Assembly: GCA_017622925.1 (NCBI GenBank) | Contig: JAGAQC010000067.1 | Location: 24,506 to 88,505 of the forward strand | Reading direction: 5' to 3' | Source of the DNA: Ruminococcus sp. | GTDB lineage: Bacteria; Bacillota; Clostridia; Oscillospirales; Ruminococcaceae | DNA: 64,000 bases | In this document: one piece after another, positions 43,271-52,234 of the stretch | How positions within the stretch are numbered: position 1 is the first letter of the stretch | Layout: every line of letters begins with the position of its first letter | Translations under genes and position numbers: made by a program | The notes under the pieces: generated by a model | Told to the model about the DNA's origin: nothing | Seen by the model: only the letters and a program-made list of their open reading frames with translations | Database searches by the model: none

Positions 43271-43341
43271 TATATAGTGAAAGGAAAAATTTTTCCCGTT
43301 TGGAAAACGGACTGTAAGTTTTAAAACGAGGTGAAGCCGTT

Positions 43342-43893
43342 ATGACCGAGGAGAAGCTGCGCGCGCTTATTGCAGAATCACAAAGGGACGGTTTCAAAGT
43401 ACTTTTCAAGCAATATCAGAATTATGTATATACAATAGTATGGGGGAGAATAAGAAAGATCGGTTCGGCAGAGGACGCAGAGGAAGCTGTCAGCGATACT
43501 TTTGCCGAGGTTTTTCTTAATTTTTCAACGATAAATAGTGGTTCTTTGCAGGCATACATCGGAACTGTAGCCAAAAGAAAGGCAATAGATAAATACCGTA
43601 AGCTGAGTTCGGAGAAAACCGTATTAGCAGATGACGGGGAACTGCTGAATCTGCCCGATGATACGGATATAGCTGCCGACTCGGAAACTCTGGAACGCAA
43701 CAGGCTTATTTACGAAAAAATACGTTCCCTTGGCGAACCCGATGCCTCTTTGATAATACAAAAATACTATTATGACCGCAAGTCAAAGGACATAGCAAGG
43801 GATCTCAATATGACTCCCGGAGCTGTAAGAGTACGTTTGAACCGTGCCTTGAAAAAATTAAGAGAACTCTTAAAAGACATTTCATTGAAGTGA
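43342..43893 (+). CDS. ECF-type RNA polymerase sigma factor
   Basis: The 183 residues have region 2 (LFKQYQNYVYTIVWGRIRK, then DAEEAVSDTFAEVFLNF) and region 4 (GEPDASLIIQKYYYDRKSKDIARDLNMTPGAVRVRLNRALKKL, in pieces). Regions 1 and 3 are missing, as in ECF factors. The ribosome site is GAGGTG. The next gene, 11 bases downstream of its stop, encodes a single-pass membrane protein that is likely its anti-sigma partner. Confidence 0.92.
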   Translation: MTEEKLRALIAESQRDGFKVLFKQYQNYVYTIVWGRIRKIGSAEDAEEAVSDTFAEVFLNFSTINSGSLQAYIGTVAKRKAIDKYRKLSSEKTVLADDGELLNLPDDTDIAADSETLERNRLIYEKIRSLGEPDASLIIQKYYYDRKSKDIARDLNMTPGAVRVRLNRALKKLRELLKDISLK

Positions 43894-43904
43894 GGCGATA
43901 TTCT

Positions 43905-45032
43905 GTGAAGCTGAGAAAATCATTTCTGAAAGACATTGATAATGTGTCAGCCGATAAAATTTCGGAAAATTATCCTGCCGAATGGAATATGGATAAGGTA
44001 TTTGAAGCAAGCTGTAGGAAATACCTTGAGCTAAAAAAAAATACCGTATCCGAGGCTGACCTCGAAACGACAGTGGAAGGGGATATACTTGAATTTACCG
44101 AAACCGAAAGGGCGCGGAAACAGTCTGTATTCCGTATTTTCACAATGAATAAAATTATAGCGGCAGTATGCGCGGCGGCAGTCATTCTGCTTATAAAAAT
44201 GACGTTTATCCCCTCAAAAAATATTGAGCAGCCGCCCGATATTATTGAACAGAATCCCATATCGTCACAAGAAAAACGGACTACGTCCGCTAAGGAGAAA
44301 GACGTTCCGATCTCTGCCGTATCGTATTCCGACGTTACTTCTGCCGATAATACTGTCCTTACAACTGCGGCGTTGGAAACGGACGTTCCTGATATAACCG
44401 CATCAGACGTTGAAGTATCTGAAACATATGATGAGGAGGAATATTCCGAACAGACGGAAGCTCCGATACAGACAGACGTTATTGAAACGACAGAAGCCGA
44501 ATCATCACAGACAACAGTATCAACGGAAATTGAATCGCAGCAGACAACAGAAATTCCTACCACTACGGTATCGCCTGATAAAGGAGGATATTTTCAGATC
44601 AACAAGGGCAGTTATCATAACGACATTACGGACATTTATGAAAACTACGATGAATTGATTTATGTTCCGCCGCACGACGCTCCCGAGGAGAAAAAGATAC
44701 ACGGCATGGATAGCGAGAAATTTTCTATATATGCTGACAATTCGGATTATAATCATTCTATGAAGATAAAGTCGGAGGAAAGCGGTCGTACATACCTTGT
44801 TTATACCTATGATTATGAGGAGCTTTCGATAGGCTGGACTCCTAAATTCAAGCATTATTTTGAATATTTTGAAATCAACGGCAGACCCGCTCTTTATGAA
44901 AACGACAGATTACAGCCCGACGAACAATACGATTATATAATGTTGATGTGGGACGACGGCTGCCATGTATCTTTCATGTTCGACTTACAAATGTATTATG
45001 ATGAAATGTTGGAACTGGCTGAATGCTTTTGA
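43905..45032 (+). CDS. Single-pass membrane protein, probable anti-sigma/sensor partner
   Basis: The GTG at 43905 with GAGG nine bases upstream is preferred over the GTG at 43890. The protein has 375 residues. A cytoplasmic part (about 1-75; KLRKSFLKDIDNVSADKI) is followed by one helix (MNKIIAAVCAAAVILLIKM). Next comes a long Thr/Ser/Glu-rich linker (about 105-230), probably extracytoplasmic, and a C-terminal domain of about 145 residues rich in Tyr and Asp. There is no zinc HxxxCxxC motif. The arrangement resembles sigma/anti-sigma pairs in which the outer domain senses a ligand. Its ligand is unknown. Confidence 0.72.
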   Translation: MKLRKSFLKDIDNVSADKISENYPAEWNMDKVFEASCRKYLELKKNTVSEADLETTVEGDILEFTETERARKQSVFRIFTMNKIIAAVCAAAVILLIKMTFIPSKNIEQPPDIIEQNPISSQEKRTTSAKEKDVPISAVSYSDVTSADNTVLTTAALETDVPDITASDVEVSETYDEEEYSEQTEAPIQTDVIETTEAESSQTTVSTEIESQQTTEIPTTTVSPDKGGYFQINKGSYHNDITDIYENYDELIYVPPHDAPEEKKIHGMDSEKFSIYADNSDYNHSMKIKSEESGRTYLVYTYDYEELSIGWTPKFKHYFEYFEINGRPALYENDRLQPDEQYDYIMLMWDDGCHVSFMFDLQMYYDEMLELAECF

Positions 45033-45076
45033 TAACAAAATACCGCTTATTTTGGCTGAATGCCTGAAATAAAAAA

Positions 45077-45236
45077 GACCTGTTCATAACCTTCAAAACG
45101 CAGCCTGACTTGTCTTTTTTGCGCTGTGCTTTGCCGGCTTTCCTTGAAATACATACAGTATTCCTGCGGAAACCCGACTTTGCACAGCACAAAAAATCCT
45201 ACGTCATTCGGCATTTTTCAGGTTACTGAACAGGTC
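45077..45236. repeat. 160-bp imperfect palindrome, MITE-like
   Basis: The ends GACCTGTTCATAACC and, inverted, GACCTGTTCAGTAACC match over about 20 bases. Pairing continues inward (CTGTGC/GCACAG, GAAATAC/GTATTCC) almost to the centre. No clear target duplication is seen. It lies between the membrane partner gene and the dockerin gene and may also act as a terminator (AAAAAAGAC...GTCTTTTTT). Confidence 0.75.
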
Positions 45237-45258
45237 TAAGAAAACGGAGGAAATCGCA

Positions 45259-46401
45259 ATGAACAAAAAAATCATATCGCTGCTTACGGCTGCCGGAATA
45301 TTCGGCGCGTTTGGAGGAAGTACCGTAATTTCCACAAGCTTTGCGGAATCCGAAAGCATTTCGGCAGAGACTGAAACCGAAAGCTTAACGGAAGAAAAGC
45401 TTCGTGAAATGTTGCCTGAGACCATGACGGAATTCAACGAATTTACCGAGAAAAACGGAATGGTCTCAATTCACGGAAAATACATAGTTTACTGTGACGA
45501 AATAAACTACAGTACAGGCGCAGAGGTCGTTATGGAACAGCTCGGAACGGCTGAGGTAAAGAAAGCGTTCGAGTATAATATCAAACCTGACGAACCGCTG
45601 CCACCGGGAGCAAAAAGCCACACGATCATTGTTTATGAAGCTGTTTCTTCGGGAACTGTAGAGATAACAATTTCTCAGGGTATGCCTTGGGAGTGGGAAC
45701 AAAGCCATGTACTCAAAGATCACGGCTATTATATGGTAAACGAAGAAATGAACGTTTCAGAAATAAGCGAGGAAGAATTCACTCCTCCCGTCAGAGGCGA
45801 TGCGAACGGCGACGGCGATTTTACCGTAGCTGACCTCGTTATGCTGGAAAAATGGCTTCTCGGCGAGGATAAGCTTACCTGTTGGAAAAACGCCGACCTT
45901 TGCGAAGATCAGGTGATAGACGTATACGACCTATGCGTTATGAGAAAGGAATTTTCGGAAAGCAAGCCCGATCATACCGTTATGAGCGTTGAAGCAATGA
46001 GAGGAAACAACGGCATGGAAAAGATTAAGAACGGCGTTTATACGGCGGCTTCAATGTCCGAGCTTCATACGCTGCTCAAAACTGCGGAATTGTGCGAATA
46101 TGACGGATGCAAATGCGATTTTCATGACGTACAGTCGCTCGTTCCGAACGGAATTGACGAAAGCTTCTTTGAAAATAATGTTCTTATTGCAGTTTACAAC
46201 AGCGTGGGAGCAGGAAATAAAGTTCTGACGATAGATAAGATCGAAAAGACAAACGATCTGCTCACGGTGTACACAACTACGGAGAATCCGAAAATTGCAA
46301 CTCCCGATATGGCATACTACAGAGGATTTATAGCTGTAAGCAAAACTTATTTTGAGGGCGTTTCAAAAGTCGAAAGAAACGATACGGAAAAAATCAATTA
46401 A
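45259..46401 (+). CDS. Secreted protein with internal type I dockerin
   Basis: The 380 residues start with a signal peptide (MNKKIISLLTAAGIFGAFGG, cleaved near TSFA-ES). A domain of about 140 residues follows. Then comes a type I dockerin at about 178-232, with the two calcium loops GDANGDGDFTVADLVMLEKW and ADLCEDQVIDVYDLCVMRK. A final domain of about 140 residues (AASMSELHTLLKTAELCEY) ends the protein. Dockerins bind cohesins to attach proteins to the cellulosome. An internal dockerin is less common than a C-terminal one. The flanking domains are not recognised and no glycoside hydrolase motif is seen. GGAGG precedes the ATG. Confidence 0.85.
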   Translation: MNKKIISLLTAAGIFGAFGGSTVISTSFAESESISAETETESLTEEKLREMLPETMTEFNEFTEKNGMVSIHGKYIVYCDEINYSTGAEVVMEQLGTAEVKKAFEYNIKPDEPLPPGAKSHTIIVYEAVSSGTVEITISQGMPWEWEQSHVLKDHGYYMVNEEMNVSEISEEEFTPPVRGDANGDGDFTVADLVMLEKWLLGEDKLTCWKNADLCEDQVIDVYDLCVMRKEFSESKPDHTVMSVEAMRGNNGMEKIKNGVYTAASMSELHTLLKTAELCEYDGCKCDFHDVQSLVPNGIDESFFENNVLIAVYNSVGAGNKVLTIDKIEKTNDLLTVYTTTENPKIATPDMAYYRGFIAVSKTYFEGVSKVERNDTEKIN

Positions 46402-46409
46402 GGTCATAT

Positions 46410-46436
46410 CCGCAGAATGCTGCACTCATTCTGCGG
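46410..46436 (+). terminator. Hairpin after the dockerin gene
   Basis: CCGCAGAATG pairs exactly with CATTCTGCGG around a 7-base loop. Only a short T run follows. Confidence 0.7.
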
Positions 46437-46456
46437 TTTGATAAAGGGACAAATCA

Positions 46457-46502
46457 GAAAATCTGCACACTACAGAAATTGCTGTGAGGTGCAGATTTTT
46501 TG
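46457..46502 (+). terminator. Second terminator after the dockerin gene
   Basis: AAAATCTGCA pairs with TGCAGATTTT, with a longer loop, then TTTTTGTTT. Confidence 0.75.
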
Positions 46503-46585
46503 TTTAATTATATATACTCACCGCTATTGAAAAATATACAGTATTCACGCTAAAAAATATTAAATGAAAAATTTTTCCGCGCCTA

Positions 46586-46614
46586 TTGCATTTTTTCGGC
46601 AAATATGATATAAT
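46586..46614 (+). promoter_or_regulatory. Promoter of the TIM-barrel/AMP-ligase fusion
   Basis: TTGCAT (46586-46591), a 17-base spacer and TATAAT (46609-46614). Confidence 0.75.
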
Positions 46615-46649
46615 AAGTTTTGAATAGATTTTAGTAAAGGAATGATTTT

Positions 46650-49178
46650 TTGAAGATAAGTTTTTCAACTCTTGCATGTCCCAGCTGGTCATGGCAGGAT
46701 ATTTACGGAGCTGCCAAAGATCTGGGCTTCAACGGCATTGAGATAAGAGGTCTCGGGGACGAGATCTTTTCTGTGAAAGCGCAGCCGTTTACCGAGGCGC
46801 AGCTTCCAAAGACAATTGAAAAGCTGGATTCTCTCGGACTTGAAATTTCCTGCCTTTCCTCGGGAGCATGCCTGAAAGACAAGGAAAAATTTGCGGAGGC
46901 TGAGGCTGAGATCACTGCCTATGCGCAGCTTGCCAATAAACTCGGCACTTCCTATATAAGAATTTTAGCGGACTTTGAGCCTGCCCCGAATGGCGAAGTC
47001 GATGACGATTATATTGCCGAGGCTCTGTTGAAGCTTGTTCCTGCCGCTGAGAAATACAATGTCACGCTTTTAGTCGAAACAAACGGCGTATACTGCGATA
47101 CCGCACGTCTTGCAAGACTTCTCGATAAGGTCGGCAGCCGCAAGGTAGCCGCTCTTTGGGATATGCACCACCCTTACCGCTACAACAACGAATCTCCCGA
47201 AACGACTGTTGCCAATCTCGGACAGTACATCAAGTACATACAGGTCAAGGACAGCGTTATGAAAGACGACGGTACTGTTGAATACCGATTAATGGGCAGC
47301 GGTGATATTCCCGTCAGAAAAATGATAGATGCCCTTGACACTATAAACTATGACGGATATATTTCTCTCGAATGGGTAAAAAGATGGTCGTCCGACCTCA
47401 GCGACGCAGGTATCGTTATTCCGCAGTTTGCCGAGTATATGTCGCCATACAAGAAGAAACACAAACACCCTCTCCAGACAAGTATTAAGGGAACAGGGCA
47501 TTATCCGTGGCCAAAGGAAAGAATCATCAACTATACATTCCCCGATGTTCTTGACCGCATGTGCGATGCATTTCCGAATCAGTACGCTTTCAGATATACC
47601 GAGCTTGACTATAACCGCACGTATCCCGAATTCAGGGACGATGTGGATACGTTCGCACGCTCGCTCCTTGCAATGGGCGTAAAGAAAGGCGACCACGTTG
47701 CGATATGGGCGACAAATGTTCCGCAATGGTATATCACGTTCTGGGCAACAACAAAAATCGGCGCTGTTCTTGTTACGGTAAACACAGAATACAAGATACA
47801 CGAAGCCGAGTACCTGCTGAGACAGTCGGATACAAACACCCTTGTTATGATCGACGGTATCAAGGACATAAGCTACGTTGATATAATCAGGGAGCTTTGT
47901 CCCGAGCTTGAAAACTGCGAACCCGGTAAATTAAATTCCGCCAAGCTTCCGTATCTTAAAAATGTTATAACAATTGATTCAAAAAATAAGGGCTGCTTCA
48001 CATGGGACGAGGCTGTAGCTCTTTCAAAGGACGTTCCCTACAGCGAAGTTGAACGTATCAGAAAAACGATAAACGTTCATGACGTCTGCAACATGCAGTA
48101 TACTTCGGGTACTACAGGCTTTCCAAAGGGCGTTATGCTCACTCACTACAACGTTGTAAACAACGGAAAAGCTATCGGTGACTGCATGGATCTTTCCACA
48201 GCCGACCGCATGATGATACAAGTCCCGATGTTCCATTGCTTCGGCATGGTTCTTGCTATGACAGCTTCTATGACCCACGGTACTACAATGTCTCCGATCA
48301 CAAGATTTTCACCGAGAAAGGGTCTTGCGTGTATCAATAAAGAAAAGATAACCTGTTTCCACGGCGTACCTACGATGTTTATTGCAATGCTGGGTCATCC
48401 TGATTTTGAAAAAACGGACTTTTCTCATATGAGAACGGGTATTATGGCAGGTTCTCCGTGTCCCATAAAGACTATGGAAGAAGTTCTGGAAAAGATGAAC
48501 ATGACTGAAATATGTATCACATACGGTCAGACCGAGGCTTCTCCTGCAACCACCATGAGCAAGACTACCGATACCATAGAACAGCGCGTTAATACTGTCG
48601 GAGGTCCTATATTCGGCGTAGAGTGCCGTATCGTTGACCCTGAAACGAACGAGGAAGTTCCCGACGATGTGGACGGCGAATTTGTAGCAAGAGGTTACAA
48701 TATCATGAAGGGCTACTACAAAATGCCCGAAGCTACGGCGGCAGCCATTGACTCCGAGGGTTGGCTGCATACAGGCGACCTTGCAAGAAGACGTTCCGTT
48801 GACGGCTACTACAAGATCACAGGACGTATCAAGGATATGATAATCCGCGGTGGCGAAAACATCTATCCCAAAGAGATAGAGGACTTCCTGTATACTAATC
48901 CGAAGGTCAAGGACGTACAGGTTATCGGCGTTCCCGACGCTGATTACGGCGAGGAAATAATGGCGTGTATCGTTCTCAAGGAGGGCGAAACGTCATCGCA
49001 GGAGGAGATCAGAAATTTCTGCCTTGAAAAAATGGCAAAGCACAAATGTCCGAGATACGTTGACTTTGTGGACGGTTTCCCGATGAACGCCGCAGGCAAG
49101 ATATTGAAATATAAAATGAGAGAACAGGCTGTCGAGAAGCTCGGACTCCATAAAGCAAACGACATAATTACTGCATAA
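46650..49178 (+). CDS. Fusion of sugar-phosphate-isomerase-like TIM barrel and acyl-CoA synthetase
   Basis: The 842-residue protein starts at TTG 46650, with AAAGGA eight bases upstream. Residues 1 to about 265 form an AP-endonuclease-2/xylose-isomerase-like TIM barrel (STLACPSWSWQDIYGAAKDL, ILADFEPAPNGE, LLVETNGV, ALWDMHHPYRY, IQVKDS, DGYISLEWVK) with its metal-type Glu, Asp and His. From about 290 a complete acyl-CoA synthetase follows: YTSGTTGFPKGVMLTHYN, YGQTEASPATTMS, LHTGDLARRRSVDGYYKITG, RIKDMIIRGGENIYPKEIE, and the end lysine in NAAGKILKYKM. Both halves look intact. The join implies linked steps on one substrate, which is unknown. Confidence 0.9.
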   Translation: MKISFSTLACPSWSWQDIYGAAKDLGFNGIEIRGLGDEIFSVKAQPFTEAQLPKTIEKLDSLGLEISCLSSGACLKDKEKFAEAEAEITAYAQLANKLGTSYIRILADFEPAPNGEVDDDYIAEALLKLVPAAEKYNVTLLVETNGVYCDTARLARLLDKVGSRKVAALWDMHHPYRYNNESPETTVANLGQYIKYIQVKDSVMKDDGTVEYRLMGSGDIPVRKMIDALDTINYDGYISLEWVKRWSSDLSDAGIVIPQFAEYMSPYKKKHKHPLQTSIKGTGHYPWPKERIINYTFPDVLDRMCDAFPNQYAFRYTELDYNRTYPEFRDDVDTFARSLLAMGVKKGDHVAIWATNVPQWYITFWATTKIGAVLVTVNTEYKIHEAEYLLRQSDTNTLVMIDGIKDISYVDIIRELCPELENCEPGKLNSAKLPYLKNVITIDSKNKGCFTWDEAVALSKDVPYSEVERIRKTINVHDVCNMQYTSGTTGFPKGVMLTHYNVVNNGKAIGDCMDLSTADRMMIQVPMFHCFGMVLAMTASMTHGTTMSPITRFSPRKGLACINKEKITCFHGVPTMFIAMLGHPDFEKTDFSHMRTGIMAGSPCPIKTMEEVLEKMNMTEICITYGQTEASPATTMSKTTDTIEQRVNTVGGPIFGVECRIVDPETNEEVPDDVDGEFVARGYNIMKGYYKMPEATAAAIDSEGWLHTGDLARRRSVDGYYKITGRIKDMIIRGGENIYPKEIEDFLYTNPKVKDVQVIGVPDADYGEEIMACIVLKEGETSSQEEIRNFCLEKMAKHKCPRYVDFVDGFPMNAAGKILKYKMREQAVEKLGLHKANDIITA

Positions 49179-49189
49179 GCGCAGTTTTA

Positions 49190-49350
49190 GAGCCTGTTCA
49201 CAATCTCGGCGTGTGCGGATTTTCGAGCATAATTTTGTCGAAGTCAAGGAAAAAATTCGTAGGAATACTTTGTGTATGGCAAGGATTTTTGACGCAGGAT
49301 TCGGCAAAATTTGCCGAAAAGACGTGCGCGGAGAGATTCTGAACAGGCTC
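49190..49350. mobile_element. 161-bp MITE, copy 2
   Basis: Ends GAGCCTGTTCACAATCTCG and, inverted, GAGCCTGTTCAGAATCTCT. It is flanked by the direct duplication TTA (49187-49189 and 49351-49353). Same length as copy 1 at 24909-25069 and alignable throughout. It lies 12 bases after the stop of the fusion gene and could form a terminating hairpin. Confidence 0.88.
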
Positions 49351-49483
49351 TTAGTAAAGCTCTGTCTGTTAGCGAAATACGCCAATACAGACAGAGCTTA
49401 AAAACGTAACTGTTTAGTTCTTATAATTGTGATTATACGAACTATTATATCAATACTTCCCCGAATATGTTTCTTCAATTTAA

Positions 49484-49512
49484 TTGACATTTTGATGTAA
49501 ATGAGTTATAAT
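49484..49512 (+). promoter_or_regulatory. Promoter of the DUF4874/DUF4832-like dockerin gene
   Basis: TTGACA (49484-49489), a 17-base spacer and TATAAT (49507-49512), full consensus. AATTGACATTTTGA here is shared with the GH43 promoter at 58534-58547. A GCGGACACCATAAAGCTAATG repeat relic lies in the leader at about 49531. Confidence 0.85.
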
Positions 49513-49581
49513 TATTATATCATTATTACGGCGGACACCATAAAGCTAATGGCTATCAATTATTATAAAAGGAGTTTTCTT

Positions 49582-52086
49582 ATGGATCTGAACAAAAAAA
49601 TATTTTCACTTTTACTTGCTTCAACAATAACCTCGGGCGCGGTATGTTTCCCGATATATGCCGAAGGATCTGATTTAAAGGACAGCGGCATAAACTATAC
49701 CGAATCAATTGAAACTATTGGTAATCCCGGAGTTGGCTACAGCTCAACTGTATGGGCTAACTGCAAACCCGAGAAAACGCCCGTTTATAATCCGACAGGT
49801 AATCTTATGCTGTTTTTCATTGATATAGGCGCATTTTCATGCGGCGTCAACGGCACGAAAAACGAGGACGGAACTTATACAGAGGGTGTTGACTATGACT
49901 TCGACGATGCTTTTTTCAAAGCATGGGACGAAACGCTCCAAAACTGCCGCAACAACGGCTGTATGGTTGCACTTCGTTTCCGTTATGACGATGAGGGCAA
50001 GGATAATCCCGAGCCTGCGTCCTTTGAGCAGGTTCTCCGTCATATAGAGCAACTGAAAAACAGCGGACTTTTCGAGAAGTACTCCGATATTATCGCCTTT
50101 GTGGAATGCGGTTTCGTTGGAAAATGGGGCGAAATGCACGGCGGAAAATATACGTCTGTTCAGCACAAGGCTCAGGTGTTGGAGGCTCTGCTTCAGGCAG
50201 TTCCAGCACCGATACCCGTAACTGTCAGAACTCCCGATATATTCGCTGAATGGGCAGGAATAACCCGTGCCGAACTCGCTGACAGAGAGCTTATTGACAG
50301 TCTTACCGAAAGTAAATATACCTCTGACATTCAGAAAAACAAGGACAGAATAGGTCTTTTTGACGATGGCTACATGGGCAGTAATTCAGACCTTGGTACA
50401 TATGCGAACCGTGAGATCGAAACGGACTGGCTGTCTCATCAGACTCTTACTTCTTACTTTGGCGGCGAATTTTCGGGAAATATCGAATTTGCAAAGAAGT
50501 ACGATACCTATCTTCCTGAAAATGCAATACCCGAAATGTACAAAACTCATCTGAGTTATATAAACAGCAACATTTTTAATCTTTACAAAGATTATACATT
50601 TTCGGAAGCATATGATACAAGTGGTGCAGATAATTCTGCATATTACGGACAAACTGTCTTTAAATTCATGCGTGACCACATCGGCTATCGTTTTGTGCTT
50701 CGTGACTCAAAGCTTACGGGAGCTGTTGAACAAGGCGGAGACATACAGGTAAATTTCAAAATAGAAAACACAGGATTTGCCAATGTTATTCCGTCGGTTC
50801 AGTCGTATGTACTGCTCGAAAAAGACGGAGTTTTCACCTATGCCGAGGCTGATACGAATTGCCGCCAATGGCTTTCATGCACTGAAACCGAGAATCAGCT
50901 TAATATCAAGCTCCCCGATTGTCTTCCCGAGGGCGACTGGAATGTATATTTAAAGCTGAGCATGGGAACTCCCCTTGAAATTGCCAACATGAGCAGCCGA
51001 AGCATACGATTTGCCAACGAGGGTGTATGGAATCCGTCGTTGGGAGCAAATCGACTTGGAACGGTCAAGGTAACGGAAAGCAGCATCAAAGGTACGAACA
51101 ACACGCTTAAAGCCTCCGAAAATACGGACAATACGCCTTCTCAGTTTTATTCGGCTGAGGGAAAGACGGTGGTTGACGGAGTGCAGTCGTCCCCCCGTGA
51201 ATGGACTAACGATATGATCGTCGGCGAATATGAATCGGGTGTAAAGCTCTATGCAAAGTCTGATGATAAGTACCTTTACGTTATGAGCAATATTGAGAAC
51301 AACGCTGCTGCTCCCGTATATAACTTGCAGCTTAAAAACCCTGTCAATTCGGAAAATTATTGGCTCTATTATGCGTCAAACGGCTTTATTTACTTTAATC
51401 ACGGAGACTACAACGGCTGTCAATGCAAGTGGAGCGATAATATGACAGAGTTCCGTATACCTTTTGAGGTCATGGCTCTTGAACCCGGCATGAAGCTTGA
51501 CAATCTGCGTATTTTTATGCAGGACAGCGGAAATGATTGGAAACTTATGAGCGACATCAGAACGGCAGAATGCACTATCCCCTCTGATTTTGTCGTATTA
51601 TCGGCTCTTACGGAGGTTCGCCTTAATGAGGGCGAAAACTATGAATACACAGCTATCACGGAGCTTGACGATTCTTCGCAATACGAATGGATGCGAAACG
51701 GTGAAATTATTCCCGAAGCGACTTCAAATAAACTGATACTTCAAGATATTTCCACCAATGACGAGGGCGAATACTCTGTGAAGATCACTTCTTCGTCAGG
51801 TATTGAAAAAACTGTCAGCGCTTTTAAATTGAACGTTATTTCCGACAGCTCAGAATATCTTGCAGGCGATGCAAATTGCGACGGAAAGGTCACCATTGCC
51901 GACTCAACTGCAATTTTACAGCATCTTGGCAATCAGGATAAATACGGTCTTTCTGAACAGGGTCTCAAAAATGGAGACGTTGACGGCATAAACGGAATTA
52001 CGACCTCGGATTCCCTCACTTTGCAGAAAGTTGACGCCGGACTTCTTGATGTTTCGCAGCTTCCTCTGACCGCTGATGATAAGTAA
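49582..52086 (+). CDS. Secreted dockerin protein with DUF4874/DUF4832-like domains
   Basis: The ATG at 49582 follows AAAGGAG and opens a signal peptide (KKIFSLLLASTITSGAVCF, cleaved after YAEG or nearby). The 834 residues contain: a domain like DUF4874 (GNPGVGYSSTVWANCKPEKT, then VALRFRYDDEGKDNPEPAS); a domain like DUF4832 (FVECGFVGKWGEMHGGKYTS, HQTLTSYFGGEFSGN); a beta-sandwich region; a carbohydrate-binding-like region (about 560-690); an Ig-like stretch (GEYSVKITSSSGIEKTV); and a C-terminal type I dockerin (GDANCDGKVTIADSTAILQH and a second loop NGDVDGINGITTSDSLTLQK). It likely acts on or binds a plant polysaccharide in the cellulosome. The activity is not established. Confidence 0.85.
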   Translation: MDLNKKIFSLLLASTITSGAVCFPIYAEGSDLKDSGINYTESIETIGNPGVGYSSTVWANCKPEKTPVYNPTGNLMLFFIDIGAFSCGVNGTKNEDGTYTEGVDYDFDDAFFKAWDETLQNCRNNGCMVALRFRYDDEGKDNPEPASFEQVLRHIEQLKNSGLFEKYSDIIAFVECGFVGKWGEMHGGKYTSVQHKAQVLEALLQAVPAPIPVTVRTPDIFAEWAGITRAELADRELIDSLTESKYTSDIQKNKDRIGLFDDGYMGSNSDLGTYANREIETDWLSHQTLTSYFGGEFSGNIEFAKKYDTYLPENAIPEMYKTHLSYINSNIFNLYKDYTFSEAYDTSGADNSAYYGQTVFKFMRDHIGYRFVLRDSKLTGAVEQGGDIQVNFKIENTGFANVIPSVQSYVLLEKDGVFTYAEADTNCRQWLSCTETENQLNIKLPDCLPEGDWNVYLKLSMGTPLEIANMSSRSIRFANEGVWNPSLGANRLGTVKVTESSIKGTNNTLKASENTDNTPSQFYSAEGKTVVDGVQSSPREWTNDMIVGEYESGVKLYAKSDDKYLYVMSNIENNAAAPVYNLQLKNPVNSENYWLYYASNGFIYFNHGDYNGCQCKWSDNMTEFRIPFEVMALEPGMKLDNLRIFMQDSGNDWKLMSDIRTAECTIPSDFVVLSALTEVRLNEGENYEYTAITELDDSSQYEWMRNGEIIPEATSNKLILQDISTNDEGEYSVKITSSSGIEKTVSAFKLNVISDSSEYLAGDANCDGKVTIADSTAILQHLGNQDKYGLSEQGLKNGDVDGINGITTSDSLTLQKVDAGLLDVSQLPLTADDK

Positions 52087-52112
52087 ATTTTATAGACACT
52101 TATAAAGAAGTT

Positions 52113-52152
52113 TACGCCCCAAAGCAGTTATCATTAATTGCTTCGGGGCGTA
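52113..52152. terminator. Bidirectional terminator
   Basis: TACGCCCCAAAGCA pairs with TGCTTCGGGGCGTA (one wobble), directly after the dockerin gene. It also lies beyond the end of the convergent gene at 52235. Confidence 0.8.
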
Positions 52153-52234
52153 TTGTTAATATTTGATTACCATATTGTGATGAAATGAATTTGAAATCAT
52201 CAGACTTGTCAATAGCATCCATGAGGAAGTCCGT

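Noticed and set aside
49213-49401. Small gene inside MITE copy 2
   Set aside because: The frame is not kept in copy 1 and the sequence is a palindromic non-coding element.
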